Below, piece by piece: positions 36,601-43,470 of a stretch of DNA of 64,000 bases (positions within the stretch are counted from its first letter, which is position 1; each line of letters opens with the position of its first letter). The stretch spans positions 5,580,001-5,644,000 of the forward strand of contig CP053157.1 in NCBI GenBank assembly GCA_014607495.2, read 5' to 3'. The notes under the pieces were generated by a model. That model was given only the letters and a program-made list of their open reading frames with translations, searched no databases and was not told where the DNA came from. This DNA comes from Carposina sasakii. Taxonomy: Eukaryota; Arthropoda; Insecta; Lepidoptera; Carposinidae. Made by a program: the position numbers and the translations under genes.

Positions 36601-38616
36601 ACCAAGGAAGGCTACAGTCTATACAACAACCTGCCCGGCTTCGCACGGGTACAACGCCCCCTCACGCGGACGAAGTCGTGGGCGGCTGCTATTTAAAATA
36701 ACCAGAAAGTGACAATAAATATATAAACATTTGCTATGTATTTTATGTTTCTATTACGTACCTGTTCTTTTTTTATTAAAATACTTAAAACAGCGTCCAT
36801 CTTGTTTTCATTTCAATCTTTTACTTTAAAAGCGATTCGCTAACATAGACGTTTCACGTTAAAACCAACGGCCGTGTGCCCCGACACAGCCCCACCCGCT
36901 TTTTTTATTAAAATCGTGATGTTGTTTTATTATTTTTAAATCATTGCTTTGTTTTGCGTGTGCAATGTAGGTATTTATGTTAAAAATGATATATTGACAA
37001 TATTGCAATGTATGATCAGACGTAAAATTATAATTGCAAATGTTCACATTGGTTTTCCATGAATTTATTGTTAACATTATTTTTTGTAAGTACGTCAATG
37101 AACGAAATACAAATACATATTATATTATTATCGCGAATGTAGACTTTGTATACTTAAGTTTCAACCAAGTTAGATAACGTAATGGAGTTGTTATTTAATT
37201 TCAGGTTGATTATAATTCTTTCAACAACACCTATGAAGTGGACACACCTCTATGCTCTGCCAAGCAGTTGGACGAGTTAAGAGCTACCGTCTCCACTTCT
37301 CAGAAATTAGGTACCTACTTCTAAATTTTACTAGTTTTTCTCATTTATAAGTAGATTATTATAATATGTATCTACTTTAGCCGATTTTCATATAGGGGGA
37401 GATTCGGATGTTTCTGCAACATAAGTAACAAATTCTTTATTTACCAGTTTTATATGAAGTTAATCAAATACTTACCTGAACAAGCTGTTTCGACTTTCAC
37501 TTACTTATACAGGGTGTAACAAAAAGGGTATGTTAAGCGAAAAGCTATGTAAATAACCCACTATAGAGAACCTATCTACAAAATTTAAGACTCGAAATCA
37601 CATTTTTATTTTTCAAGATTATATGAAAATTCCTGAGATATTTAAAAATTCTCCATACTATCCGGAAAAATAAACATGTGATTTCGGGTCTCAAATTTTG
37701 TGGATAGGTTCTCTACAGTGGACTGTTCATATAGCTTTTCGCTTAACATACCCTTTTTGTTACACCCTGTATAGTATATATTATTTACATCCAACACATA
37801 TCTTAGATTTTTTTCTACCTATTACCTAGACGTTAATTAAATTTACATTTCGCAAGTGTTTTCCAGTAATATTATAAGTAATGTGTAATTCACATGACTT
37901 TTCGACATGACTTCATTAACTTCGAGTAATTTACATACAATACTTACAAATTTTTTCAGATCGCATGCTCGGAACAATACCGAAAACGTTCTCCAATGAC
38001 ACGCTTGACATGAGCTCCGTCGATTCAATGTCTTTGGACGAGCACATTGAAATCAAAATTCCTGAATCCAGAGCCAGGGAGAACAGGCTAATGGCCCAAA
38101 CCAACTTCGTGGAACCAATCAATGAAAAATCCAGGAACCCTAGCCACACCTACTTATCTGTTGAGAACGAACTTAAATACACTGATAAAGTACAAACTAT
38201 AAATGAGAAATCTAGAAATTCAAGTCATTCACATTTAGCGGTAGATAGTGAGGTCAAGGTGCAAAATAACACGAATCATAGTGATAGAGAAAGAGAAAAA
38301 GAAGGGCATATGAATAGGAGTCATAGCCACGCTAGTATGAAGAGGCCGCATGGTTTGACTAACGGAATCAACCATGCAGGAAATTTACATGAGAAGGCTG
38401 ATAATCATAGTAAAATTATTAAGTAAGTATTAATTTTTAACATAGTATTATGTAATACTTACCCAAGCAATGTTATTAATACCTATTGTTTCTATAATGA
38501 ATTTATTAATATGATTCATCTCTTGTTCCAGATCGCCAAGCGAGAACCATATCATAAAACCACCTGCCCCAGTAATCCCCATTCTAGTTACTTCACCAGA
38601 TGCCGAGCCAGCGTGA
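9232..38616 (+). CDS. Kir gene A: inward-rectifier potassium channel (spliced)
   Basis: Eight coding exons join in phase: 9232-9602, 31012-31456, 31943-32122 (or 32381-32560), 33497-33686, 35820-35944, 37205-37310, 37960-38422, 38532-38616. The total is 1965 nt, 654 aa plus TGA. Every intron is GT-AG. The product is a two-transmembrane Kir subunit: TM1 about residues 175-200, pore helix and TIGYG filter at 239-243, cysteines flanking the pore as in Kir channels, TM2 about 253-280, then the cytoplasmic domain with the family's RVGDxRKSH and [13 protein letters not shown] blocks. Kir subunits form plasma-membrane tetramers. The last ~180 residues are low-complexity, charged and poorly conserved. 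Alternative first exons, a duplicated exon 3 and possible stop readthrough predict several isoforms. Orthology to a particular fly Irk or mosquito Kir gene cannot be decided here. Intron 1 is 21.4 kb and contains a piggyBac element. Confidence 0.93.
9627..10453. repeat. Composite MITE pair (units A and B), copy 1
   Basis: Unit A (about 9627-9995) begins acaggtgattttttgtcgtc and ends in gaaaaaacaccctgtata. Unit B (about 9993-10453) begins acagggtgtaggtgacagcc and ends in ggctgtcacaaacaccctgt. The units abut here and at 29050-29932. Unit A alone recurs at 34769-35152 and unit B alone at 44400-44850. This copy starts only 24 bases after the exon 1a donor. Short frames inside are transposon sequence. 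Confidence 0.8.
11304..11564 (-). repeat. GGGTGCGCCC-family retroposon-like repeat, copy 1
   Basis: Read in reverse it runs from aatcctgatgatgccacggg through gttggcgaaacatatg to the accgggccctata block and gaacttccgaatagtgacgc. Related copies lie at 12788-13101, 39339-39562 and 46750-46916. Confidence 0.75.
12231..12329 (+). repeat. GCAATAGGCTGATGATG-tail repeat, fragment
   Basis: It carries actatgggcaaaagccccc, ttgtggcgagccct and gcaataggctgatgtgatga, matching the 3' part of 17574-17834. This is a tail well known from dispersed lepidopteran retroelements. Confidence 0.75.
12788..13101 (-). repeat. GGGTGCGCCC-family repeat with perfect 64-bp inverted arms
   Basis: Arms at 12827-12890 and 13040-13103 are perfect reverse complements of 64 bases. 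The whole unit is flanked by a 14-bp direct repeat ATATTCTAATATGA at 12774-12787 and 13102-13115, the size expected from target-primed insertion. Compared with 39339-39562, it looks like a body with an inverted second copy of its own 3' end in place of its 5' end. Confidence 0.8.
13120..16140. other. Intronic AT-rich DNA of Kir gene A
   Basis: No gene supported. Two minus-strand frames (13572-13351 and 13341-13153) have a faint retroelement flavour (a PRRFFAYAK stretch) but no domain. The block cagctgtgttaccaaaaata near 13796 and cagaactgcagg has a relative near 43722-43785. Confidence 0.5.
16145..16272. repeat. Small MITE, copy 1
   Basis: Ends gcgtttcacggtatagttcc and ggagttattctatgaaacgc are imperfect inverted repeats. 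The interior (tactatgtgtacgaccacat) recurs at 19009-19140. Confidence 0.65.
17574..17834 (+). repeat. GCAATAGGCTGATGATGATG-tail retroelement copy
   Basis: A GC-rich island of about 260 bases ends with ctatgtccagcagtggactg, caataggctgatgatgatg. Fragments lie at 12231-12329 (+) and 54208-54345 (reverse). It resembles the 3' end of a widespread lepidopteran retroelement; no coding part remains. Confidence 0.8.
19009..19140. repeat. Small MITE, copy 2
   Basis: This is a relative of 16145-16272, sharing ttatggcgcttcttactatg, tgcgtcactgcataca and the ggagttattctgtgaaacg end. Confidence 0.65.
20674..20710 (+). promoter_or_regulatory. Putative core promoter for Kir gene A exon 1b
   Basis: An A/T box tttaaaaatataac (20674-20687) lies about 25-30 bases upstream of TCAGTCAGTCA (20700-20710), a good match to the arthropod initiator TCAGT. 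Composition turns richer in GC just downstream, as expected for a 5' exon. It lies about 640 bases before the exon 1b ATG. Confidence 0.45.
20702..21337 (+). other. Likely 5' leader of exon 1b
   Basis: This stretch is less AT-rich than its surroundings and carries long frames on both strands, including a + frame 20783-21094 that opens with GTG, not ATG. A tiny upstream frame ATG TGG CCG CTA TAG starts at 20781. I could not match either strand to a known protein. Its position between the initiator and the exon 1b ATG suggests an untranslated leader; a short unknown gene or decayed coding fragment is the alternative. Confidence 0.35.
21338..21447 (+). CDS. Kir gene A, alternative first coding exon 1b
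   Basis: ATG at 21338 opens 36 codons plus AG, ending exactly at a strong GTAAGA donor (21448). The phase (2) and the split AG|A codon equal those of exon 1a, so either can precede 31012. The encoded N-terminus ([18 protein letters not shown], then Ser/Glu-rich) is unrelated to 1a. With it the channel would be 567 aa. Support is positional: an initiator-like element upstream, correct phase and strand. Absence of transcript data limits confidence. Confidence 0.6.
21965..22207 (+). repeat. SINE-like dispersed repeat, copy 2
   Basis: This is the longest copy of the family at 3736-3890. It includes gacaagagggtcttggtgtt, the cacctgtcactactaacc block and the ccgtaagggataaaagcgtg end with an ATGTATGTATGT tail. 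The 152-residue frame across it is transposon sequence. Confidence 0.8.
22753..23019. repeat. MITE with ACAGGGTGTAACAAAAAGG ends, copy 1
   Basis: Inverted ends tacagggtgtaacaaaaagg and its complement flank about 265 bases. A near-identical copy lies at 37507-37773, a decayed one at 23540-23745 and a fragment at 58300-58378. TA flanks fit a Tc1/mariner-type nonautonomous element. Confidence 0.85.
23540..23745. repeat. Decayed copy of the ACAGGGTGTAAC MITE
   Basis: Matches include ttgaaatcacatgtttat, cgtgtgattccg and the right end cgcttaacatggcccttttg. The left end is lost. Confidence 0.65.
24050..25225. other. Intronic DNA of Kir gene A, nothing recognised
   Basis: No supported gene, RNA or repeat family. 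Ends at the TTAA of the piggyBac insertion. Confidence 0.5.
25404..27908 (+). CDS. piggyBac-family transposase (two exons)
   Basis: The main exon 25893-27908 encodes 671 aa. A short first exon 25404-25439 (12 codons, [12 protein letters not shown]) ends at GTAAGT and joins in phase 0 across a 453-base intron to an acceptor ttctttcag at 25892, giving 683 aa. The enzyme would cut and paste the element at TTAA. The DDE_Tnp_1_7 fold is shown by the catalytic aspartates in FSIDEMM (D332), LYFDNFF (D420) and GGVDLADM (D536), residues counted with exon 1. The N-terminus is acidic and Ser-rich. The C-terminus is a cysteine-rich zinc-binding domain (CRNC...CSKC...C). There is no frameshift or stop, so activity is plausible. 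If exon 1 is not used, the ATG at 25893 gives 671 aa. Confidence 0.93.
25586..25778. repeat. Four-unit 54-56 bp periodic palindromic array in the transposase intron
   Basis: Units beginning at 25586, 25640, 25696 and 25750 share a near-palindromic core TGTGyAT(t)wAAATrCACA followed by yTGCCTG. Related units lie at 25245 (left end) and at 28538 and 28592 (right end, also 54 apart, inverted orientation). They are candidates for transposase or host-factor binding sites. Confidence 0.7.
28108..28392 (-). repeat. GTGGACGCCCGCGACTCCG-family repeat nested in the piggyBac element
   Basis: Read in reverse it starts ctagtggacgcccgcgactc and ends near catgtacagatagcga. A close relative lies at 62552-62845. 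It carries the shared strings ggttcagccgtttctgagat and ttaacatataggct-type sequence. It lies between the transposase stop and the right terminus. Confidence 0.8.
28890..28985 (+). repeat. 3' fragment of a tRNA-derived SINE
   Basis: The block cccacgacacagggtatcct, agtgtggggctagag resembles the 3' half of the SINE at 61959-62205. Confidence 0.55.
29050..29932. repeat. Composite MITE pair (units A and B), copy 2
   Basis: Unit A (gatttttggtcgtcaacgtt to aaaaaacaccctgtata) again abuts unit B (agggtgtaggtgacagcc to tttgcctggctgacacaatc). It is collinear with 9627-10453, with an extra stretch near 29645-29705. The 103-residue frame at 29846-30157 begins in unit B and is not a gene. Confidence 0.8.
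30160..31011. other. Intron end before Kir gene A exon 2
   Basis: No repeat recognised. Ends in a polypyrimidine tract and cttcatttcag acceptor. Confidence 0.55.
31012..31456 (+). CDS. Kir gene A exon 2: TM1, pore loop, start of TM2
   Basis: The acceptor cttcatttcag precedes 31012. The first base completes an AGA codon, then 148 codons run to a GTAAGG donor at 31457 (phase 0). The encoded segment has a basic slide-helix region ([19 protein letters not shown]), TM1 (tryptophan-rich), an extracellular turret with two pore-flanking cysteines, the ETQHTIGYG filter and most of TM2 ending IQAFM. It is closely similar to the matching part of gene B. The TM2 rectification-controller position holds Gln (residue 269), not the Asp of strong rectifiers. 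Confidence 0.95.
31943..32122 (+). CDS. Kir gene A exon 3a (first of a duplicated exon pair)
   Basis: Exactly 180 nt, phase 0 at both ends, between a ttctaattttag acceptor and a GTATAT donor. It encodes the end of TM2 and the linker into the cytoplasmic domain ([16 protein letters not shown]...), holding the basic cluster that binds PIP2 in the Kir family, then [14 protein letters not shown]. It aligns without gaps to exon 3b, 44 of 60 residues identical. A GTG codon begins it, so it cannot start translation itself. Confidence 0.93.
32381..32560 (+). CDS. Kir gene A exon 3b (second of a duplicated exon pair)
   Basis: Also 180 nt and phase 0 at both ends, between ttgtccgtag and GTACAA. It encodes the same segment with a changed PIP2 linker (LARAKKRNT in place of LSRPKKRAQ) and other substitutions. 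The conserved glutamate of ILEAH is kept. Only 258 bases separate it from 3a. The duplication predicts mutually exclusive use; inclusion of both would keep the frame but duplicate the linker. A 10-bp perfect hairpin lies just upstream of its acceptor. Confidence 0.92.
33497..33686 (+). CDS. Kir gene A exon 4: cytoplasmic domain
   Basis: The acceptor acacgcag leads into [18 protein letters not shown]; the donor GTAAGA follows TTA G, phase 1. It encodes a beta-rich cytoplasmic segment with [21 protein letters not shown], a Kir hallmark, collinear with gene B. Confidence 0.93.
34769..35152. repeat. MITE unit A alone
   Basis: Begins gatttttggtcgtcaacgtt and ends aaaaacaccctgtata, without unit B. 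It lies in the intron between exons 4 and 5. Confidence 0.75.
35820..35944 (+). CDS. Kir gene A exon 5: cytoplasmic domain
   Basis: It begins with AG completing GAG across the junction, and encodes [19 protein letters not shown] then the [11 protein letters not shown] block; the donor is GTAAGA at 35945, phase 0. The acceptor is ataatttcag. Confidence 0.94.
36108..36910. repeat. Transposon-derived block in intron 5, with a nested GCGGACGAAGTCG repeat
   Basis: gacgtgaaacgtctttaaaa at 36110 and agacgtttcacgttaaaacc at 36847 are inverted, with GC-rich cgccgacacatacggg and ccccgacacagcccc near the two ends. A separate repeat (about 36486-36690) with ttgtttgtttgtttgtttga and tcacgcggacgaagtcgtgg lies inside. 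A GC-rich island at 36290-36370 belongs to this block and is not evidence of a promoter. Confidence 0.5.
37205..37310 (+). CDS. Kir gene A exon 6: end of cytoplasmic domain
   Basis: The acceptor atttcag precedes [20 protein letters not shown], the last block conserved with gene B ([19 protein letters not shown]). It ends TTA G before GTACCT, phase 1. Confidence 0.92.
37507..37773. repeat. MITE with ACAGGGTGTAACAAAAAGG ends, copy 2
   Basis: Nearly identical to 22753-23019 over its whole length with intact inverted ends tacagggtgtaacaaaaagg and ctttttgttacaccctgta, so it moved fairly recently. It lies in the intron between exons 6 and 7. Confidence 0.88.
37960..38422 (+). CDS. Kir gene A exon 7: variable C-terminal tail
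   Basis: The acceptor aattttttcag precedes it; the first two bases complete GAT. 153 codons run to a GTAAGT donor at 38423 (phase 2). The tail is hydrophilic, Ser/His/Asn-rich and disordered-looking, with no domain. It contains a tandem 27-residue duplication marked by [20 protein letters not shown] and [20 protein letters not shown]. The second serine-histidine region ([11 protein letters not shown]) adds low complexity. Confidence 0.88.
38532..38616 (+). CDS. Kir gene A exon 8: annotated C-terminus
   Basis: After a 109-base intron, the acceptor ctcttgttccag leads into a base completing AAA, then [20 protein letters not shown] and TSPDAEPA, stop TGA at 38614-38616. The stop is followed by C (TGAC), the leakiest eukaryotic stop context. 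Confidence 0.87.
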
Positions 38617-38907
38617 CATACACTCCCCGGTCAGAACACACAAACAAACAAACGTCAACATTTAGATGTAAAACAACCTATTGAACTGCTTAAATGTACT
38701 GATATGTATCAACTAGGAGAAAATAATGAAAGGAACAATCGCTTAGAAATAAATGCAAGTGAATTAGAAAAATATAGTATAAATGATGACCGTTTGAAAT
38801 TAGATTTGGATACAAGTTTACCAAAACACTTAACTAACTATATTGAAAAACAAAAACCATGTGTTAGATTCATCAGTGAAAGCATAGAGGACGACCGTTT
38901 GAAGTAG
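38617..38907 (+). other. Candidate stop-readthrough extension of Kir gene A
   Basis: The same frame stays open for 96 codons after TGA, to TAG at 38905-38907. It begins HTLPGQNTQTNKRQ and ends FISESIEDDRLK, with a NDDRLK/EDDRLK near-repeat. It is hydrophilic and Asn/Glu/Lys-rich, like the exon 7 tail. None of the AG sites I checked (exon starts 38600, 38635, 38666) would place it in frame from the exon 7 donor, so splicing around the TGA is not evident. Chance openness is the alternative. Confidence 0.45.
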
Positions 38908-39338
38908 ACTGCTTGGAACATAATTTAAAACATTAATATCACAGTTGTTATGAAATTAGAAATTTTATTTCGCTAAGGTATAGTGAGAATTTAGCAATCT
39001 GTTTATAATGTTTAGTGTGAAAGACTATAGAGAGATAAAATATTATTTTGATATATTCAATGAGTCTAATCGATTGAGGTTACATATTTAAACAATTAAT
39101 TTTATAGATAGAAGCTTCAGGAAAATATAAAATAATTTATCATAGTTTAAATTGAAATAATGCTTTTTTTAAACTAACTTGCTGTTTGGTTCAATCTCCG
39201 TCTACTTCAAAGTCAATAGTACCAGACAGGGTTGTATTTAGACCAAGTATTTATTTAAATATTTATTAGCTTAATGACAATTTGAGAACTTTATGGCTTT
39301 ACAGAATGCTTAATGATCATTTCATAAACTGCAATGCA

Positions 39339-39562
39339 ATAATCCTGAGGATGCCACGGTTGTTGGCGAAACATATGTAGATTATTTATCTTGTTTTTGA
39401 TTTCGGAATAGTGCAATGTATCGTCTTGCATGCTAGGTGCTCGGGTCTGGTTTCTCGTGGCGATTGTAGTTAGTGCAAGTGCCTGTTTTCACAGTTATGA
39501 GTTATCAGATCCGAGGGTCAGTGGAGGGTGTAGGGCCCGGTGGTGGGCGCACCCATAGTGAA
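39339..39562 (+). repeat. GGGTGCGCCC-family repeat, simple full copy
   Basis: Starts ataatcctgaggatgccacg, passes gttggcgaaacatatgtag, and ends ggtgggcgcacccatagtga. Flanked by TGCAATGCA direct repeats at 39330-39338 and 39563-39571. It lies in the probable 3' UTR or just downstream of gene A. Confidence 0.82.
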
Positions 39563-39991
39563 TGCAATGCACTTTATTACACATATGTTAAGCACATATG
39601 AACATTATGTTGAGTGTTTGGTTAATTATTTCTGTATAGCTAAAAATGTTCTACAATCCCCGTAGTAATAAGTATAAGTAGTGAAGGTAGTAAACAACTT
39701 TCAATCGGCAGTAACACTAACGATGGAAGATTAGTAAAAAATTATGTTAGGTAATACTAACGAATTCAATTGTTTTATATTGTTGGAGAGTAGTGGCCCC
39801 TGTTATGAAATTGTTATTAAAGTCCCTTATTCGAATGCAAATTATTTGAAATAGCATAGCAAAAAATATTTAGTTTCTGATACCATGTGTGCGAAAGATA
39901 TGATAGTTAGGAATTAAGGCGTTTATGTTTTCTATGGGATCTATTGCATCTGTATTGGAAACCTTGTGTATAGATGACGTTTTTACTTAAA

Positions 39992-39997
39992 AATAAA
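39992..39997 (+). terminator. Possible polyadenylation signal, Kir gene A
   Basis: AATAAA about 1.4 kb past the first stop. Another occurs at 40689-40694. Which one is used cannot be told. Confidence 0.3.
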
Positions 39998-40469
39998 ACC
40001 CAGTAAAGTCAAAATTATTTTATTTAGAAGTTAGACATGGCTATTATACCTAGTTATTTGCTTGTTTTTTGGATCAAATCCGAAAGACGACTTATCAGTG
40101 GTGCAAATTTAAGTATTATTAGACTTACATGTATCGAGCTACGTAAAATTATTAATGAATTTTAGGGTTACTGTATAGTGGCTTATAAATATAACAAGCT
40201 TCCTTATACCTCGGCCAAAGATATTTCATAATCCATTGACAAGAACTACTAACGAATTGTCAAAATTGTTGTAAAGTTACATGACAATATCAGATGGTGT
40301 GACGTAGTTATAAATGACGATCTTTGGTCATCACGTACTCATGAGTGGGATGCGTGCGTTGTATTGCTACTTAAGTATAATAAATAATGAACATTCAATT
40401 TTATCATAAAACCTGAATGCAACGGAGACATTTCCTATTGGATTCGTTACCGGTTGCTATGTTGTTGTA

Positions 40470-40595
40470 CTTATAGGTATTTGTGCCCGTAAAGCGGTGG
40501 TAGGCTCACCCCTTACCACGTGGGACTTAATAATTGGTGAAAAGTGGGTATGTAATTTGCACACTTCTGCCCAACCTCTGAATATCTAGCACTAG
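40470..40595 (+). repeat. SINE-like repeat (CACCCCTTACCACG), copy 1
   Basis: taggctcaccccttaccacg and tgcacacttctgcccaacct are shared with 45080-45183. Confidence 0.65.
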
Positions 40596-41220
40596 ATTTT
40601 TTATATCCAGCCTCGGGAATGATATGTCCCCACATTTGATATCCTAGCTTTTTTGTTTATCGTTAGTCCGGCCATGTGCAACTATTGAAATAAAAATAAT
40701 TTAAACACTTGATTTTTTGATATTTCGTTAGCAATCCGCACCTCTACATAGTATGATATACTTACAACTGCAAGTCCCTAAAACACAACACTAAAAACTT
40801 TTGTCGAGTTAACTTTAGATTTATCAAAATGGTTCATTTAGTTTCTTTTAAAATTTATTCATAGAAAACTAATAAATATAATCAACTCGGAAAATACATC
40901 TTTATTTTCAGAGTTGTGCAGTAAGGAAGACTAAGAAAAAATATTCTCAATGTATGAATTAGCTGTGCCATGCGGAAACGTATTTTATTGTGCAAATATC
41001 TTTACCGGGGATTAAATATACTTACAAAGTGTTTTTGTACAAAATTTATACCGTAGTAGATAAAAATATAAGTAAAAAAGTGTGATATACATATTTATAG
41101 AAATCATTGACGAAAATATTTGTATCATAAGCTATAATTATTTATTTACAACTTGTTATATTATAACGAAATAGGATAATCTTTATTTGGATACAATATA
41201 TCTAAATGGGTATGATTTAA

Positions 41221-41800
41221 GCTGTCACCAATTAAAGTCGTTTTCTGTTTCCTTAATAATAGAGTTTGCCCCCAAAATAATAGATTTGTTACCAAAATCT
41301 AGTCACCAAACAATATAAAATCAGTTCCACGAAAAATCACCTAAAATCATGGAGATATAAGGTCTAGACCAAATTAATATTTTTGAATGTATTTTAATAG
41401 GTTTGTTCTAATAAGTATAGAAGCAAATTAATTAAAAGTGATTAAATTAAATTAAAAATTAAAATTAAAAATTCGGATCAGCCCAAACAGGTAGCCATAT
41501 GCAATTAGCTAAATTTGCAAGTATTTGGTGACAGATCTATCATTTTGAGGACAAACCTATTATTTAAGTAACAAAACTATTATTGTGAGAACGTCGTTTA
41601 TATTCAATCAATGCACTACAATTTCTTTGGTGATCCATCTTTTATTTTACACATATATTAACATTAATTTGGTGATTCATACCTGGGAACACATTTGTTT
41701 ATCTGAGAACGAAAATATTTCGTGGCGATAGATCTAATTATTTGGTGATACAACTTGATGACAAATATAAATTTTGGTGACAGAAAATATAGTTCCCTAT
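41221..41800. repeat. AT-rich element with GTCACCAA / TTGGTGAC ends
   Basis: Begins ctgtcaccaattaaagtcg and ends aattttggtgacagaaaat. The interior alternates short phrases such as accaaatcta, ttggtgacag and attatttgg in both senses, so it can fold on itself. Probably a nonautonomous DNA transposon. Confidence 0.5.
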
Positions 41801-41842
41801 CTAAATTAACATATGAGTCTACCTACTTTTATGCTTAAAATG

Positions 41843-41985
41843 TTACCGCCAATTTCTATAACTGACCTTGAGAGATTTTTTGCATATCTCAGATTTAATC
41901 TTCAATTTTTTTCATAAAAAAATTAAATTAGGAATAAAAGAATCCGAGATTCTTTTTTATCTCTCGTATAGAAATTGGCGGTTAT
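41843..41985. repeat. Palindromic MITE
   Basis: taccgccaatttctata and tatagaaattggcggtta form the ends, with agattttttg/gaatccgagatt inner pairing. Confidence 0.7.
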
Positions 41986-42363
41986 TTATTAGTCAGTAGG
42001 TTCGTCAACTTGCTAAGACAATGTAATATCGTTTCGCATTGACGTGCTTTGTAACACTTCCACCAATAAACGTTTGCTAAATTAAAAGTTCCTATATTGG
42101 AGGAAACGTTTCGATGGCGAACGTCTATCAATTCGCTTGAGAAATAATATTAGGTACATCTCCATAGATATATAATAAAAACAATGCACAATTATAACCA
42201 TGTCTGTTTCTACTGAGAAAAAACATAGCCTAAGGTCTTTCTTTATCTATGGGTAGATAAAGGTATGGTCTTATGTATCTCATATGTTTATATTCCAATG
42301 CTATTACATTATGCCTATTTATGTACAACGAATTTTTCTTATAAGTACATGTAACTACTTATT

Positions 42364-42509
42364 AGGGTCGTTTCTGACCGTCACGCTTAAACGTAAACCT
42401 GATCTTAGTCAGGTCTATCTCTCCGTTCTCAACATAAATGGCTGAGAGAGAAAAGGACAGGTAGGACTCATTTTACGTTTAGGTTTAAGTGTGACTGTCA
42501 CAATCGGCC
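42364..42509. repeat. Palindromic MITE
   Basis: gaccgtcacgcttaaacgt and its imperfect complement tttaagtgtgactgtcaca flank the element, continuing into tctctc/gagaga inner arms. Confidence 0.7.
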
Positions 42510-43144
42510 ATATTAAATACAGTGTCATATTAATAAAACGTAAATACAATACTTACGTAGGTACTTAGTATATCTACCTATATAGGTATATATTTTATGC
42601 ATTCTAAAATCTAATAACCTTATGATAAAATTTTATTGTTATTATTGACAGTTTTTATATTCACATACCATTATTTAAAGCTTATTTTTATATAGAACAT
42701 CGTGTTTATCATTGAAGCATATTATTTATCTGTAATCTGTTCAAAACATTTGAATCTACAGGGGCCCTGGCGGCGCGGGCGCTGCCTTAAAAAAGCCTGA
42801 AAAGCTTGTATTTTCCTTAGTAAAAATATCGGAATAAATGTACTTATTATTTCTGTTTACTGGACTTTAAATTTACCACTCCTAGTTTAATTATTAAGAA
42901 ACAACAACTTATTTATAAGTACTATTACTATTTTATAATCATCTGAGTTCAAAGCAAGAACCATGCTTGTGTGTTACATCTACTCAACACTAGATGGCGC
43001 TGATTAAAAACAAATATGAGTGAGTCTCTTACGATGCCTGCGATAGAATATAGACAACTTTTTATCTATTATTTTCAATAAAATTCTATTAGAGATAGAT
43101 AACTAGATAATTTATATACAATCAATATAATTAAAATTAACCTA

Positions 43145-43150
43145 TTTATT
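43145..43150 (-). terminator. Polyadenylation signal behind Kir gene B distal last exon
   Basis: AATAAA on the minus strand, about 97 bases after the TGA at 43247. It supports 43470-43247 being a true terminal exon. Confidence 0.55.
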
Positions 43151-43246
43151 GTACTTTAACATTAATACACGAACTAAACCTCGTCTCTACATTTCGCGCA
43201 AGTAGAGTTTTCCTTCATTTTCACCAAAAAATCCATTGCGTTCTCT

Positions 43247-43470
43247 TCATTTCGTGGGAGTAGTCTCCTCATCGCTGGACGATGAAGACTGTCTAGCACT
43301 GTCGAAGTAGTCCGACGGATATTTGACCAGCGACGGTCGATGGGTCAGGCTGGCCCGTCGAATAGCGTCTTCGACCAGCCGGTCAGACAGTCGAGTGATG
43401 GGCGACAGTGGGGGAATCAGTGATGTGCGGAGAATCTCACTGGGTATGGGCGAACCGATGGCCATGTACC
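43247..43470 (-). CDS. Kir gene B alternative distal last exon
   Basis: The minus-strand acceptor acaatttccag precedes 43470. The first two bases complete a Gly codon after the phase-1 donor at 51155. It encodes a 74-residue tail (GYMAIGSPIPSEILRTSL, then ...SSSSSDEETTPTK) and TGA. The tail is Ser/Arg-rich with an acidic serine run resembling CK2 sites. It is out of step in composition with AT-rich flanks and has AATAAA just downstream, both supporting a real exon. Confidence 0.8.
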
